Assembly (NCBI GenBank): GCA_050008465.1
Contig: JBEKMO010000005.1
Coordinates: 32,423-96,422, forward strand
DNA: 64,000 nucleotides
Source of the DNA: Fen-330 sp050008465
GTDB taxonomy: Bacteria; Acidobacteriota; Terriglobia; Bryobacterales; Bryobacteraceae
Reading direction: 5' to 3'
Shown: in pieces, positions 1 to 8,672 of the stretch
Layout of the letters: each line of letters opens with the position of its first letter
How positions within the stretch are numbered: the stretch's first letter is position 1
The notes under the pieces: model-generated
The model's input: the letters and a program-made list of their open reading frames with translations, nothing else
What the model was told of the DNA's origin: nothing
Databases searched by the model: none
Program-made: the position numbers and the translations under genes

Positions 1-2338
1 TCGGCGTCGGGGCGGAGACGCCCTGAACCGTCGAGACGCGCAGGTCCACCGTGTCTGCGGTCACGTCTTGCGGCACCAGGATGTTGATCTGGCGCTCCGA
101 CGCGTAATACGGCATGAGCTGCCGGCCGTTCAGAAACACCCGGACGCTGGCCGGGGCTCCTCCAGCGAGGTGGGCGCCGAAGATGGCCGAGAAACTGCCC
201 GGTGAAATGCCTGGGGCATAGGAGGCGGCGCTCACAACGCCGCCATCGTCCACCCTCGGCCTTTCCGCCCCCGCGATCACGGGCGACGCGACGAGAACCC
301 TGCCGTCGTGCCGGACCGAGATGTACACCCGGTCTGCCTGGTCCACCGCGAGTCCGTCGGCGCCACTCAGGGGCCCGTCCAAGTAGGACCGCTTTCCATT
401 GTCGTCCTCGGCAAGCAGGCCGGTGAGGATTTGCACCCGGCCTGCGGGCGAGACCACGCTGACGCGTTGATACTCGGCCACGTAAACATTGCCTTTGCTG
501 TCGACCGCCAAGCCGTCGATGGAATCGAACCCTGTCTGGAGGGCCAGTTGTCCGGAAATGTCGTTGTAGCTGAAAGGCATGCCCGACCCGATGACCGTCC
601 GGATCTTTCCATCCGCGGAGATGCTCCGGACCACGTGGTTGCCCCGGTCGGAAACCAGTAGATTTCCCTGGGGATCGAAGGCCAGATCGCCGGGCGAGTT
701 CAGTTCGGCGTCGGTGGCCGAATCGCCGTCGCCGGTCCATCCGGCGGTTCCGGTTCCGGCAATTACCGTGGACGAATTGGCGGCCAGATCCAGGCGGACG
801 ATTCGATGCTGGCCGGCCTCCGAGAAGATCAGCCGGTCAGCCGAGTCGAACACCATACCAGTCGGATTGTCCAGAGTGGCGCGAATCGTTCGGATTGCTC
901 CTCGTTCGTCGATCGCGCGAATGCGGGTGCTCTCGCTAACGAAGATTTCGCCGTTCGTTCGCCGCACAATGCGGTTGGGCTGGTCCAACGCAACCTGCAG
1001 CGCCGGTCCGGTCTCGCCTTTCGCCAAGCCCGCCGGATACGCGGCTCCGGCGACCGCGCTGAGCTGGTCGGGCGCATCCCAGCGCAACAGGCGGTCCGCA
1101 CTCGCATCACTGGTGAGCAGCGAGCCTTCCGGCGTGAGGCAGACGCCTCTCGGCTGAAGAAGTTGTGCCATCGGCGCCGCGGGGTAGGCGCTCACTTGCG
1201 GCCAATGCCCCGCGAAGGCCCGCACCACCCCATTTTGCACCGAATAGACGCGGTAAGAAGAACCGGCCGCCACGAGTATGCCGGACTTGGAGGATGCCAG
1301 GATCGCGGTCGGTACGTTTAGCGTCAGGCTTAGTGGCTGCGTGGTCTCGACCGCGCCCAGGAGGCCGTTTCCGAGGAACGGCGCGAGGCGCCAGGAATTC
1401 ATGTCGAAGCTGAGCACCCGGTATGCCTGGGGAAGTCCAACAAACACAGTGTTCGTGGCGGCGTCATATGCGAGAGCGCCAACCCGGTCCAATCTGGTTT
1501 GGGCGCCGCCCGTGAATGTCGAACTCGAAGTGGCGCAGGAGGTCGCGCCGAGGAGCGTGTAGATATTGCCGTCACTGTAAATCTGCCGGACGCGGCAGTT
1601 AAAGCTGTCCGCGACGAGCAGGTTCCCGTCGCCATCGAAGACAAGTCCCCTGGGATAGTACAGCGTGGCGGAAGTGGGCGCACCGTTATCGCCGGAGAAT
1701 CCGGAGTAGCCGGCAGTCCCCGCGATCGTCCGGATGTACCCATCTTCGTCCAATCGTCTGATGATGTGCTTGTCGGGCTCTGTGAACAGCAGGCGGCCCT
1801 GTCTATCCAAGACCATTCCGCCGATTCCGGTGATGTCCGTTTCCAACGCGAGGCGGTCCCTGCTGCTTCCGCCGCCTGAGGGACCCATGCCGCCGCCCGA
1901 AGTACAGGCTCCGGTACCAGCGATGTCCTGCAGAATGCCGTCCTTCCTTACTTTCCGGATCCGGCACGACTGTGCGTCCGCAAACAGCAGGCCGCCATCC
2001 CTGTCTATCAGCAGAACTGTGGGCGACAACAGGTCCGTTTGGCGGGCGGGACCGCCGGCCACACCGTCTGCGAGAGTGCCCGTACCGGCAAAGCGCTCGA
2101 TCACGCCATCGGGGCGGACTCTGCGAATCACGCCGGCGTTCGACTCCGAGATGTAGATGTTCCCGTCCGGATCCTCGGCCAGCCCGGAGGGACCGTCGAG
2201 CACGGCGTCCACCGCGGGCCCGGCATCTCCTCGCGAACCAGTTCCAATGAGGGTACGCAGGTCGAAAGCCGGGTTCTGGAGAGACTGCGCGGCGGCAGCC
2301 GCCGCAACCAGCAGAAATGAGTTGAGATAGCGTTTCAT
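1..2338 (-). CDS. NHL-repeat secreted protein with Solibacter-type C-terminal domain (partial)
   Basis: The frame is open from an ATG at 2338 to the left edge with no stop, so the 3' end lies outside the window; about 779 residues are visible. The protein starts with a short signal peptide (MKRYLNSFLLVAAAAAAQS). It then carries repeated NHL/SMP-30-like blades recognisable by phrases such as GNIYISES, GLLFADA, GNLLVADS and GNLLVSDRGNHVVR, each followed by an IAGTG-type turn. The last visible part reads VVSAASYAPGISPGSFSAIFG, the hallmark start of the TIGR03437 'Solibacter uncharacterized C-terminal domain'. Secreted beta-propellers of this type are abundant in Bryobacterales; their ligand is unknown. 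A role in surface or extracellular binding is inference. It is the last gene visible in this direction, 43 bases after the barrel gene. Confidence 0.85.
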   Translation of the reverse strand, partial: MKRYLNSFLLVAAAAAAQSLQNPAFDLRTLIGTGSRGDAGPAVDAVLDGPSGLAEDPDGNIYISESNAGVIRRVRPDGVIERFAGTGTLADGVAGGPARQTDLLSPTVLLIDRDGGLLFADAQSCRIRKVRKDGILQDIAGTGACTSGGGMGPSGGGSSRDRLALETDITGIGGMVLDRQGRLLFTEPDKHIIRRLDEDGYIRTIAGTAGYSGFSGDNGAPTSATLYYPRGLVFDGDGNLLVADSFNCRVRQIYSDGNIYTLLGATSCATSSSTFTGGAQTRLDRVGALAYDAATNTVFVGLPQAYRVLSFDMNSWRLAPFLGNGLLGAVETTQPLSLTLNVPTAILASSKSGILVAAGSSYRVYSVQNGVVRAFAGHWPQVSAYPAAPMAQLLQPRGVCLTPEGSLLTSDASADRLLRWDAPDQLSAVAGAAYPAGLAKGETGPALQVALDQPNRIVRRTNGEIFVSESTRIRAIDERGAIRTIRATLDNPTGMVFDSADRLIFSEAGQHRIVRLDLAANSSTVIAGTGTAGWTGDGDSATDAELNSPGDLAFDPQGNLLVSDRGNHVVRSISADGKIRTVIGSGMPFSYNDISGQLALQTGFDSIDGLAVDSKGNVYVAEYQRVSVVSPAGRVQILTGLLAEDDNGKRSYLDGPLSGADGLAVDQADRVYISVRHDGRVLVASPVIAGAERPRVDDGGVVSAASYAPGISPGSFSAIFGAHLAGGAPASVRVFLNGRQLMPYYASERQINILVPQDVTADTVDLRVSTVQGVSAPTP

Positions 2339-2381
2339 TGACCTCCATTCCTCCACGGCGCTCGACGGCGCCGTTGCCGGG

Positions 2382-3113
2382 TCAAAACGTAATGCCGATC
2401 AGCGCCTCCAGTTGTCCCTGTTGGGACAGGGTCGAGGCGGAATTGTACGTGCTCCCGAACCAACGCGTGTACCTCACCTCGGGCATCACCTTGATGTTAA
2501 AATCGTCGACAAAGCGGAATCCGGCGCCTACCACCACGCCCCAAATCGGGTTCTTGGCCGGCTTCGTGGGCCACTCATTGTAGTCGGTACTGCCATCGTG
2601 ATAAGTGAATTCATTGCCCGTTCGAATGTGACCTGCATGTCGAAGCACGCCTCCGCCGGAGACAAACATGCGCCGCGGCAGGCGAGGCAGGCTCAGCACT
2701 TGAAGGCGGACGGGGATGTCCCAATAGGTGGCACGCGTAGCCTCACTGATGGTGGTCTTCTTCGAGTTGCTGTCGGTGATCTCGGTGGTTTGCGTGTAGG
2801 AGGCACTGTGATGCAGGAAATCGACCGCCACCAACAGGTTCCGCCGGATCGAGAAGTCCAGTGCGGGGCCGAAGCCGACATAGGGAGATGAGGAAGTCGT
2901 CTTGTAGTTGTAAGTCAGAGCGGGGTTGGTGGTCGAGGTCGCGATCGTCCTCTTGACGAAGAGCCTGCTGGGAATCGCGCGCACGCGAAAACCAAAGGAA
3001 AAACGCTTCATGAATGAGGGCGTCCGCTCCGCACCGGAGTCGCTGGGAGGCGGCGTCTGGGCGGCGAGCGCCCCTACGCAGGCAAGCACTGTAATGGTGA
3101 GTCGTCTGGACAT
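2382..3113 (-). CDS. small outer-membrane beta-barrel protein
   Basis: This 243-residue protein starts at the ATG at 3113, with MSRRLTITVLACVGALAAQ as a clear signal peptide; the frame stays open upstream but that stretch overlaps the receptor gene in another frame. The body has the alternating polar/aromatic pattern of beta-strands (YVGFGPALDFSIRRNLLVAVDF, PIWGVVVGAGFRFVDDFNIK) and ends in a phenylalanine (EALIGITF), as expected for an outer-membrane barrel recognised by BamA. It resembles OmpW/OmpA-type 8-stranded porin-like proteins. It follows the Oar-like receptor by 11 bases, so the two are probably co-transcribed. Substrate is not predictable. Confidence 0.75.
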   Translation of the reverse strand: MSRRLTITVLACVGALAAQTPPPSDSGAERTPSFMKRFSFGFRVRAIPSRLFVKRTIATSTTNPALTYNYKTTSSSPYVGFGPALDFSIRRNLLVAVDFLHHSASYTQTTEITDSNSKKTTISEATRATYWDIPVRLQVLSLPRLPRRMFVSGGGVLRHAGHIRTGNEFTYHDGSTDYNEWPTKPAKNPIWGVVVGAGFRFVDDFNIKVMPEVRYTRWFGSTYNSASTLSQQGQLEALIGITF

Positions 3114-3124
3114 AGTTGGCCTGT

Positions 3125-6100
3125 TCAGAATTGGAGCCGGAGCGCCAGTTCGAGCGAGCGGGAGCCTCCTGAGCTGTAGATAGCGCCGCCACCGCCCATG
3201 GACTGATTCACCATCCTGGTGACCGCGCCGAAATTGGGACTCGAGAGGTTGGCACCCTCCTGCGGCGACGGATTGGCGAAGTTGGGATGGTTTAAGATGT
3301 TGTACGCCTGCGCGGAGAGGTTCAGGCGCAGCCTTTCCCCCCATGCCAGTTGGCGTCGCAACGCTAGATCCACCTGTTGGGCCGGGAAGCCGCGAATTGC
3401 GTTGCGGCCGAGGTTCCCTTGGCCGTATCCGCTCGGCGCGGAAAACGCATCGGCGTTGAGCCGTTGCCCGCCGGGGACGTGTGAATCCCGGATCCAGAGC
3501 GGTTTGCCGTTATAGTCCGGCCGGACTTGCGCGAACAGCCCTCCCCTGGCGCTGCTGTCGGAAGAGTTGCTTGCCTCCGAGCTGATGCCCTGGACATCGA
3601 AAGGCAGTCCGGTCCGCGCCGTAATCACCCAGTCGGCGTACCATCCGTGCAATAGCGGCGCGAAGAGGCCCCGTTTGGGCGCGGGAAGAATCCACGATCC
3701 GGAGAGGTTGAGATTGTGGCGGATGTCGAAATCCGAAGATCCCCGCTCCCCGCCACCGAACAGCGTCGCGAAACCGCCGCCAAATCCCATGTCGTTGGAG
3801 GCGCTGTCGATCGAGTGGGAGTAGGTGTAACTGAGCTGGGTCTGGAGGGTGGCGCTCAACCTGCGCCGGAACTGGACTTGGAGGCCGTTGTAGCTGGACG
3901 TCGCACCATTGGTGGAAACGTTCAGCAGGTCGTAGGCGTTCGAGAACGACGGCTGCATCTCGATGCGGAGGAGGCGGTCGCCTCGCGTGCCCGAGTACCC
4001 GATGGTGAGCGACTGCCCTGCTCCGAACATACGTTCGACGGCCGCGCTGAACTGTATCACGCGCGGCGATCGGAGCGAACGCTCGGCGGCGATGATCTGG
4101 CCGTAAGGACGCACCGGCGGCAGAGTGGGCGGGGAGAGATTGGAGGCGGAGAGCGGGAAGGTGGCCGTGGTGAGGGTCCGGACGCTCGAATACGGCGCGC
4201 CGTTGAACGCGCCCGCGCTCATGCCGTAGCCCATGTCGTAAAACAGGCCTGCGCCGGAGCGGAAGATCATCTCCCGTCCCGGCGTGGTGTCCATCTGGTA
4301 TGCCAGGCCGAAGCGAGGCGCGACGTCGAACCAGCGCGTCTGGTACAGCGGATCGTTTTGCGTGACCCCGGCAATCTGGTCGGAGGCGACCGCCAAGGGG
4401 CGCGGGCCGTGCCGGACTCCGGGCGCCGGATTCACGTCCCACCGCAACCCGTAGGTGAGCGTGGTGCGTTCGGTCGCGCGATACGCGTCCTGGCCATACA
4501 AGGAGAAGTTCACGTAGACCGGATAGACTTCCGTCAAGTTCGCGGTGATCGTGACATTGGTCGCCACCCCCGACAGAAGCGAATCGCTGGCGCCCCCCAA
4601 GCTCCGAAAAGTGATGTTTTCGCCGTATGGCTTTCGATGGTAGGTCGGCGTGATGTAACGCAAGTCGAGGCCCGTCTTGAAGTGGTGGCGGCCGAAGGTC
4701 TTTGTCAGGTTGTCCGTCAGGTTGATCTGCTGTTGTTCGTTGCGCAATTGGGAAGCGCAGGAATAGCCCGCGAGGCCGCTGACATTGAGGCTGAACTGAC
4801 CCTGCGCCGCTGTGACGCTTTTCGGGAACATGCGATCCTCGGTCAAGGGGACCGCGCCGCCAAAGTCGTCCATCGTGGAAGACGAGTTCCCGCCAGAACG
4901 CGAGAAGTTCACTCGAAGGTCGTTGATCGCGCCGCCGCCCAACAGCCGGGTGACGCCCGTGGTGATCGTGTGGGAAACCGAGTCGCGCGTGCTCAGCACA
5001 TTCGGCGTAATGATCTCCGAGCCCCGGCTCCGCCCCGAGGAAGTCGAATAGCCGTAGCGCACGAACAGCGTCCACCTGGCGGTTAGCAGGTGATCGAGGC
5101 GGAAGCTGCCGCTGTCCGTAGTCGAGGGATTCGAGATGACGGAGCGGAACTGGGCGGCGCCGTCCGTGAGCTCCGGACCGTTCGGCAAGGGGAATGCGTT
5201 CAAGTACGGCCGCAGGTTTGAGCGTGCGCTCCGGCGGCTGGCGAGATCGGGAACGTCGGCGATCACCGTGACCGGCGTGCGCAACCGAAGCCCCTCGTAG
5301 GACACAAAGAAGAAGGTGCGGTCCTTTTTGAGAGGGCCCCCCAGAACGCCGCCCATCCGGTTCTGCCGGAGTTCGCCGCGCGGCAATCCGGAGTTGTTGG
5401 CAAACCAGTCGTTGGCATTCAACTGGTCGTTCCGGAAGTAGTAATACAGCGATCCGTGCACCGCGTTTCCGCCTCCGCGGCTCACCATGGAGATCTGCGC
5501 TCCGGGCGATCTGCCGAACTCCGGGGCGAACGTCGAGGTCTGAACGCGCATCTCCTGCATGGCGTCGATCGAAATCATTTCAGGGCCCGAGCCCATGGGC
5601 GCCCCGCCACCCATCGGTGGTCCCCCGCCCATGGGCCCGCCCATTGGCCCTCCGCCACCGACCGAAGCGTTCAAACTGACGCCGTCGAGCGTGTAGTAAT
5701 TCGTGTTTTCCCGCAGGCCGTTGGCGTTGAAGCCAAACCCTCCTCGCCCGCCGGCAGCGCTCGTTATGCCGGGCGTCATCAGGATCAGAGAGTTGGCGTT
5801 CCGCCCATTAACCGGCAGGTTCTCCATGTACTTGCTGTCGACCGATATGCCCGCCGCCGGGTCGGACGAGATTCCTTCGGCTTCGCCCGTCACGGTGACC
5901 GTGGTTTGGGCGGCGGCAGAGACCCTGAACTCGAGATGAAGACTTTGACGGTCGCGCACGGCCACGAGTACCTTGTCGAGTCGAATCTTGTCGAAACCCG
6001 CTTTCTCGGCCTCGAGCGTGTAAACACCCGGATCGAGATGATCGAACACTGCATCGCCGGTTTCGCGGGTTTGCGCCTGTCTGACGCTGCCGCGGCGCTG

Positions 6101-6286
6101 ATCGATCAGCGTCAATTGCGCACCCGGGACCACGGCATTGCTGGGATCGACGACGGTCACCGACAAGGTGGCCGGGTCTTGAGCGTGGATCGCGAAGCTT
6201 GCGAAAAGAAAGAACCAGGTTCTAATAAGCCGAGTCAATCGTTTCCTCCGGAATCGGCGCTCTGATTCACCGGACAGCATGGCCAC
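3125..6286 (-). CDS. Oar-like TonB-dependent receptor with carboxypeptidase-regulatory N-terminus
   Basis: This 1053-residue outer-membrane protein has an N-terminal signal segment (RTWFFLFASFAIHAQ), a carboxypeptidase-regulatory-like/CNA-B-type domain at about 38-125 (VVDPSNAVVPGAQLTLIDQ...GVYTLEAEKAGF), a plug-like region (VNGRNANSLILMTPGI, DGVSLN), and a long beta-barrel ending in LELALRLQF. A glycine/methionine-rich loop near residues 205-230 (repeats of GGPMGG and GGGAPMG) interrupts the plug. This architecture is the large acidobacterial Oar/'TonB-dependent receptor-like' family, generally linked to uptake or export of large substrates; the substrate here is unknown. The start is a GTG at 6286 with AGGAGG about six bases upstream; an ATG two codons later is possible. 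Confidence 0.85.
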   Translation of the reverse strand: MAMLSGESERRFRRKRLTRLIRTWFFLFASFAIHAQDPATLSVTVVDPSNAVVPGAQLTLIDQRRGSVRQAQTRETGDAVFDHLDPGVYTLEAEKAGFDKIRLDKVLVAVRDRQSLHLEFRVSAAAQTTVTVTGEAEGISSDPAAGISVDSKYMENLPVNGRNANSLILMTPGITSAAGGRGGFGFNANGLRENTNYYTLDGVSLNASVGGGGPMGGPMGGGPPMGGGAPMGSGPEMISIDAMQEMRVQTSTFAPEFGRSPGAQISMVSRGGGNAVHGSLYYYFRNDQLNANDWFANNSGLPRGELRQNRMGGVLGGPLKKDRTFFFVSYEGLRLRTPVTVIADVPDLASRRSARSNLRPYLNAFPLPNGPELTDGAAQFRSVISNPSTTDSGSFRLDHLLTARWTLFVRYGYSTSSGRSRGSEIITPNVLSTRDSVSHTITTGVTRLLGGGAINDLRVNFSRSGGNSSSTMDDFGGAVPLTEDRMFPKSVTAAQGQFSLNVSGLAGYSCASQLRNEQQQINLTDNLTKTFGRHHFKTGLDLRYITPTYHRKPYGENITFRSLGGASDSLLSGVATNVTITANLTEVYPVYVNFSLYGQDAYRATERTTLTYGLRWDVNPAPGVRHGPRPLAVASDQIAGVTQNDPLYQTRWFDVAPRFGLAYQMDTTPGREMIFRSGAGLFYDMGYGMSAGAFNGAPYSSVRTLTTATFPLSASNLSPPTLPPVRPYGQIIAAERSLRSPRVIQFSAAVERMFGAGQSLTIGYSGTRGDRLLRIEMQPSFSNAYDLLNVSTNGATSSYNGLQVQFRRRLSATLQTQLSYTYSHSIDSASNDMGFGGGFATLFGGGERGSSDFDIRHNLNLSGSWILPAPKRGLFAPLLHGWYADWVITARTGLPFDVQGISSEASNSSDSSARGGLFAQVRPDYNGKPLWIRDSHVPGGQRLNADAFSAPSGYGQGNLGRNAIRGFPAQQVDLALRRQLAWGERLRLNLSAQAYNILNHPNFANPSPQEGANLSSPNFGAVTRMVNQSMGGGGAIYSSGGSRSLELALRLQF

Positions 6287-6394
6287 ACCAATCCTCCTCG
6301 ATGAGGTGTACCGGGCTTCGTCCCTAAGATCCCTTGATGCCAGTTCGGGGACCTGTCGTTTCAGAAGAAGTGTGAAGTTTTGTGAAGCGCCGAT

Positions 6395-7738
6395 TCAGGC
6401 TGACGAGGTCCTCAGCCGGGGCCTGGAGGTTCCCCCGGGCGCCAGAGGCAGGCGAATCGTTATTCGCAGGCCGGGGTCGGCATTCTCCGCGGCGATCTCT
6501 CCGTGATGGAAGTGAATGGCGCGCCGCGCGATCGCCAGCCCGAGGCCCACGCCGCCGGTGCTTCGGGACCGGTCGTCGTCGGTGCGGAAAAACGGCCGGA
6601 AGATATCTTCCAGCATGTCCGGTGGCACACCCGTACCGTGGTCGCGGATGGTCAGCACCGCCGCGGCGTTCTCGCGGCGCAACGAGACCTCGACCGCGGT
6701 GTGTTCCGGCGTGTGCCGCAGAGCGTTCCGCAGCACGTTTTCCATGGCGCGGCGCAGCAGTTCCGCGTCGCCGGAAATCTCGAGCGTTCTCTCGATTTGG
6801 GGGACGATTTTGCAGTTCCTTGCGTCGGCCTCGATGAAGGCGTCGTCCACCGCGGAGTCCACCAGCTCCGTCAGGTCTACCTGCGCGGCCGTGCGAACGC
6901 CCGGATCCCCTTCCACTCGCGACATGTCGAGGAGTTCGCCGACCAGGTTCGAGATTCGAACCGCCTCCTTCTTGACGCGGTCCAGGGCCGCCTGGCGGTC
7001 TTCGGCGTTTCGTGCTAGTTCCACCGCGAAACCCAGCCGGGCCAGCGGCGAGCGCAACTCGTGAGAAATGTCTTGAAGCAGTCGCCGTTCCGCCGTCAGC
7101 AGGGCCTGAATCCGGTCCGCCATTTTGTCGAAAACCCGGGAGACGTCGCCAAACTCGTCCCGGCGGGTCGATCCGGTTCTCACTGCCAGGTCGCCGCCGC
7201 CGAACTTGGACAACGTATCCCGAAGCTGGCGCAACGGCTTGACCAGGGTGAACGCCATGGCGTAGCAGAGCGACACCAGGACCAGCACGATCCAGGCGTA
7301 GTACGGCAGGTAGTTGTAGGGCGCGGAAGGAAGGCCTTTGGCCCGGATGACGAGATGATACCGCCCGTCGGCGGTGGCCTGTCTGATAACTGGCTGCTTC
7401 GGCGGCGGCCAAGGGAACCGGAAGGCGGGCGGAGCGGCCGCCAGGAGCGCGGCACGATCCGCGTTTGTCGCCAGATCCCGGCCGGACGCGTCGAGAAGAT
7501 AGCGCTCTCCGGGAAGATAGCGGTTGAACCTTTCCAGGCACGAAGCGAGGGCCTTGACTCCCCCCGCCTGGTACGCTGCCACCGCGTCATCGAGTTGCAT
7601 CTTGACGACCAGATTGGTGAAGCGATCCACCGGATTGTCCTGGCGGATCAGCAGCGCCGTGGTGATGACGAACGCGACGAAAGAAAAGAGCAGGAGAATT
7701 CCGAACCACGCAAGTATCCTGAGGAAGATCGACCTCAA
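6395..7738 (-). CDS. sensor histidine kinase (CpxA/EnvZ-like)
   Basis: The 447-residue membrane kinase has one transmembrane helix at about 7-30, a periplasmic sensor region to about 146, a second helix at about 147-166 and a HAMP domain after it. The H-box DISHELRSPLARL (phospho-accepting His226), N-box (ENVLRNALRHTP), G1 (DHGTGVPPDM) and G2 (GVGLGLAIAR) are all intact. It would autophosphorylate and pass phosphate to the response regulator just upstream. The start is a TTG at 7738 that overlaps the regulator's stop (TTGA), giving a four-base translational coupling. The signal sensed cannot be read from sequence; CpxA-like envelope stress is only a family analogy. Confidence 0.93.
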   Translation of the reverse strand: MRSIFLRILAWFGILLLFSFVAFVITTALLIRQDNPVDRFTNLVVKMQLDDAVAAYQAGGVKALASCLERFNRYLPGERYLLDASGRDLATNADRAALLAAAPPAFRFPWPPPKQPVIRQATADGRYHLVIRAKGLPSAPYNYLPYYAWIVLVLVSLCYAMAFTLVKPLRQLRDTLSKFGGGDLAVRTGSTRRDEFGDVSRVFDKMADRIQALLTAERRLLQDISHELRSPLARLGFAVELARNAEDRQAALDRVKKEAVRISNLVGELLDMSRVEGDPGVRTAAQVDLTELVDSAVDDAFIEADARNCKIVPQIERTLEISGDAELLRRAMENVLRNALRHTPEHTAVEVSLRRENAAAVLTIRDHGTGVPPDMLEDIFRPFFRTDDDRSRSTGGVGLGLAIARRAIHFHHGEIAAENADPGLRITIRLPLAPGGTSRPRLRTSSA

Positions 7739-8433
7739 CGGTTCACCTGCGCTCCGCCTTCCGCGCAGAGCTGGTAACCGACGCCCCGCACCGTTTTGAT
7801 GCAGACGCCGCCATTCTCCAGTTTCTTGCGTAAGTGGCTGATGTGGACGTCGATCGCCCGGTCGAACGGCGTGGCCTCGCGCTGGTACAGGCGCTGCGCG
7901 AGTTCGTCGCGGCTCACCACCCGCCCTGCGGAGCTTGCCAGCAACTCCAGAATGTCGTATTCGACGGACGTGATTTCGACGGCTACTCCGTGCTTGGCAA
8001 GGCTCCTGGCGCCGGGGTCGATACGAATGCCGCCGGCCTGGATTGGCGAGGACACCGCGTTGGGCCTGGCTTTCGACCGGCGCAGGATTGCCCGCACGCG
8101 CGCCAGCAGTTCCAAGGGATCGAAAGGCTTGGGGAGGTAGTCGTCCGCGCCGCTCTCCAGTCCTTGGATTCGGTCCTGCTGCTCCATGCGGGCTGTGAGC
8201 ATGAGCACGGGGACATTGCTCTTGGCACGGAGCCGCTGGAGAAGGGTGAAGCCGTCCAGCTTCGGCATCATCACGTCGAGCAGAATCAGATCGAAGCGCC
8301 CGGCGACGGCGACGCCCAGGCCGGCGCCGCCGTCGTGGCAGACCTCGATCGCGAAATCGTGCGCGGCGAAGAACTCTCGCATCAGGGTGCAGAGTTCGAC
8401 ATCGTCGTCAACCAACAGAAGCGTGCCGGTCAT
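7735..8433 (-). CDS. OmpR/CpxR-family response regulator
   Basis: The 232-residue regulator has an N-terminal receiver domain with the acidic pocket DDD at 9-11, phospho-acceptor Asp53 (LLDVMMPKLDG) and conserved Lys near 103 (LPKPF). A C-terminal winged-helix DNA-binding domain follows (EYDILELLASSAGRVVSRDELAQRLY...VDVHISHLRKKLE...GVGYQL). It is transcribed first in a two-gene operon with the kinase and overlaps it by four bases. Its target genes are unknown. The 239-bp gap upstream (8434-8672) probably holds its promoter, but I see no box I would defend. Confidence 0.95.
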   Translation of the reverse strand: MTGTLLLVDDDVELCTLMREFFAAHDFAIEVCHDGGAGLGVAVAGRFDLILLDVMMPKLDGFTLLQRLRAKSNVPVLMLTARMEQQDRIQGLESGADDYLPKPFDPLELLARVRAILRRSKARPNAVSSPIQAGGIRIDPGARSLAKHGVAVEITSVEYDILELLASSAGRVVSRDELAQRLYQREATPFDRAIDVHISHLRKKLENGGVCIKTVRGVGYQLCAEGGAQVNR

Positions 8434-8672
8434 CCACTTCCAATCTCACTGCCGTGCTCGTCTCTCCCTCGCCATTTCATCACAGTTCACGCCGCCGGGC
8501 ACAGCCTGAAGGGGAGGCCGCGCCGGCGCGAGCGCCCCGGCTTCGACTATGGAACGAATCCTCATTACTAGATTAGAATCTCGCCTGGCAGCAGCCAGGA
8601 TGAGTTTTGCAAAGATTTATGAAGCGGCTCCGCGTGACGCCAGGCGCATCGGCGACCTCGGTTGCTCGGCGC

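Noticed and set aside
3510..5075. A 521-residue open frame inside the Oar-like receptor gene
   Set aside because: It is a same-strand phase shadow, rich in Arg/Ala/Pro, over a clearly recognised receptor.
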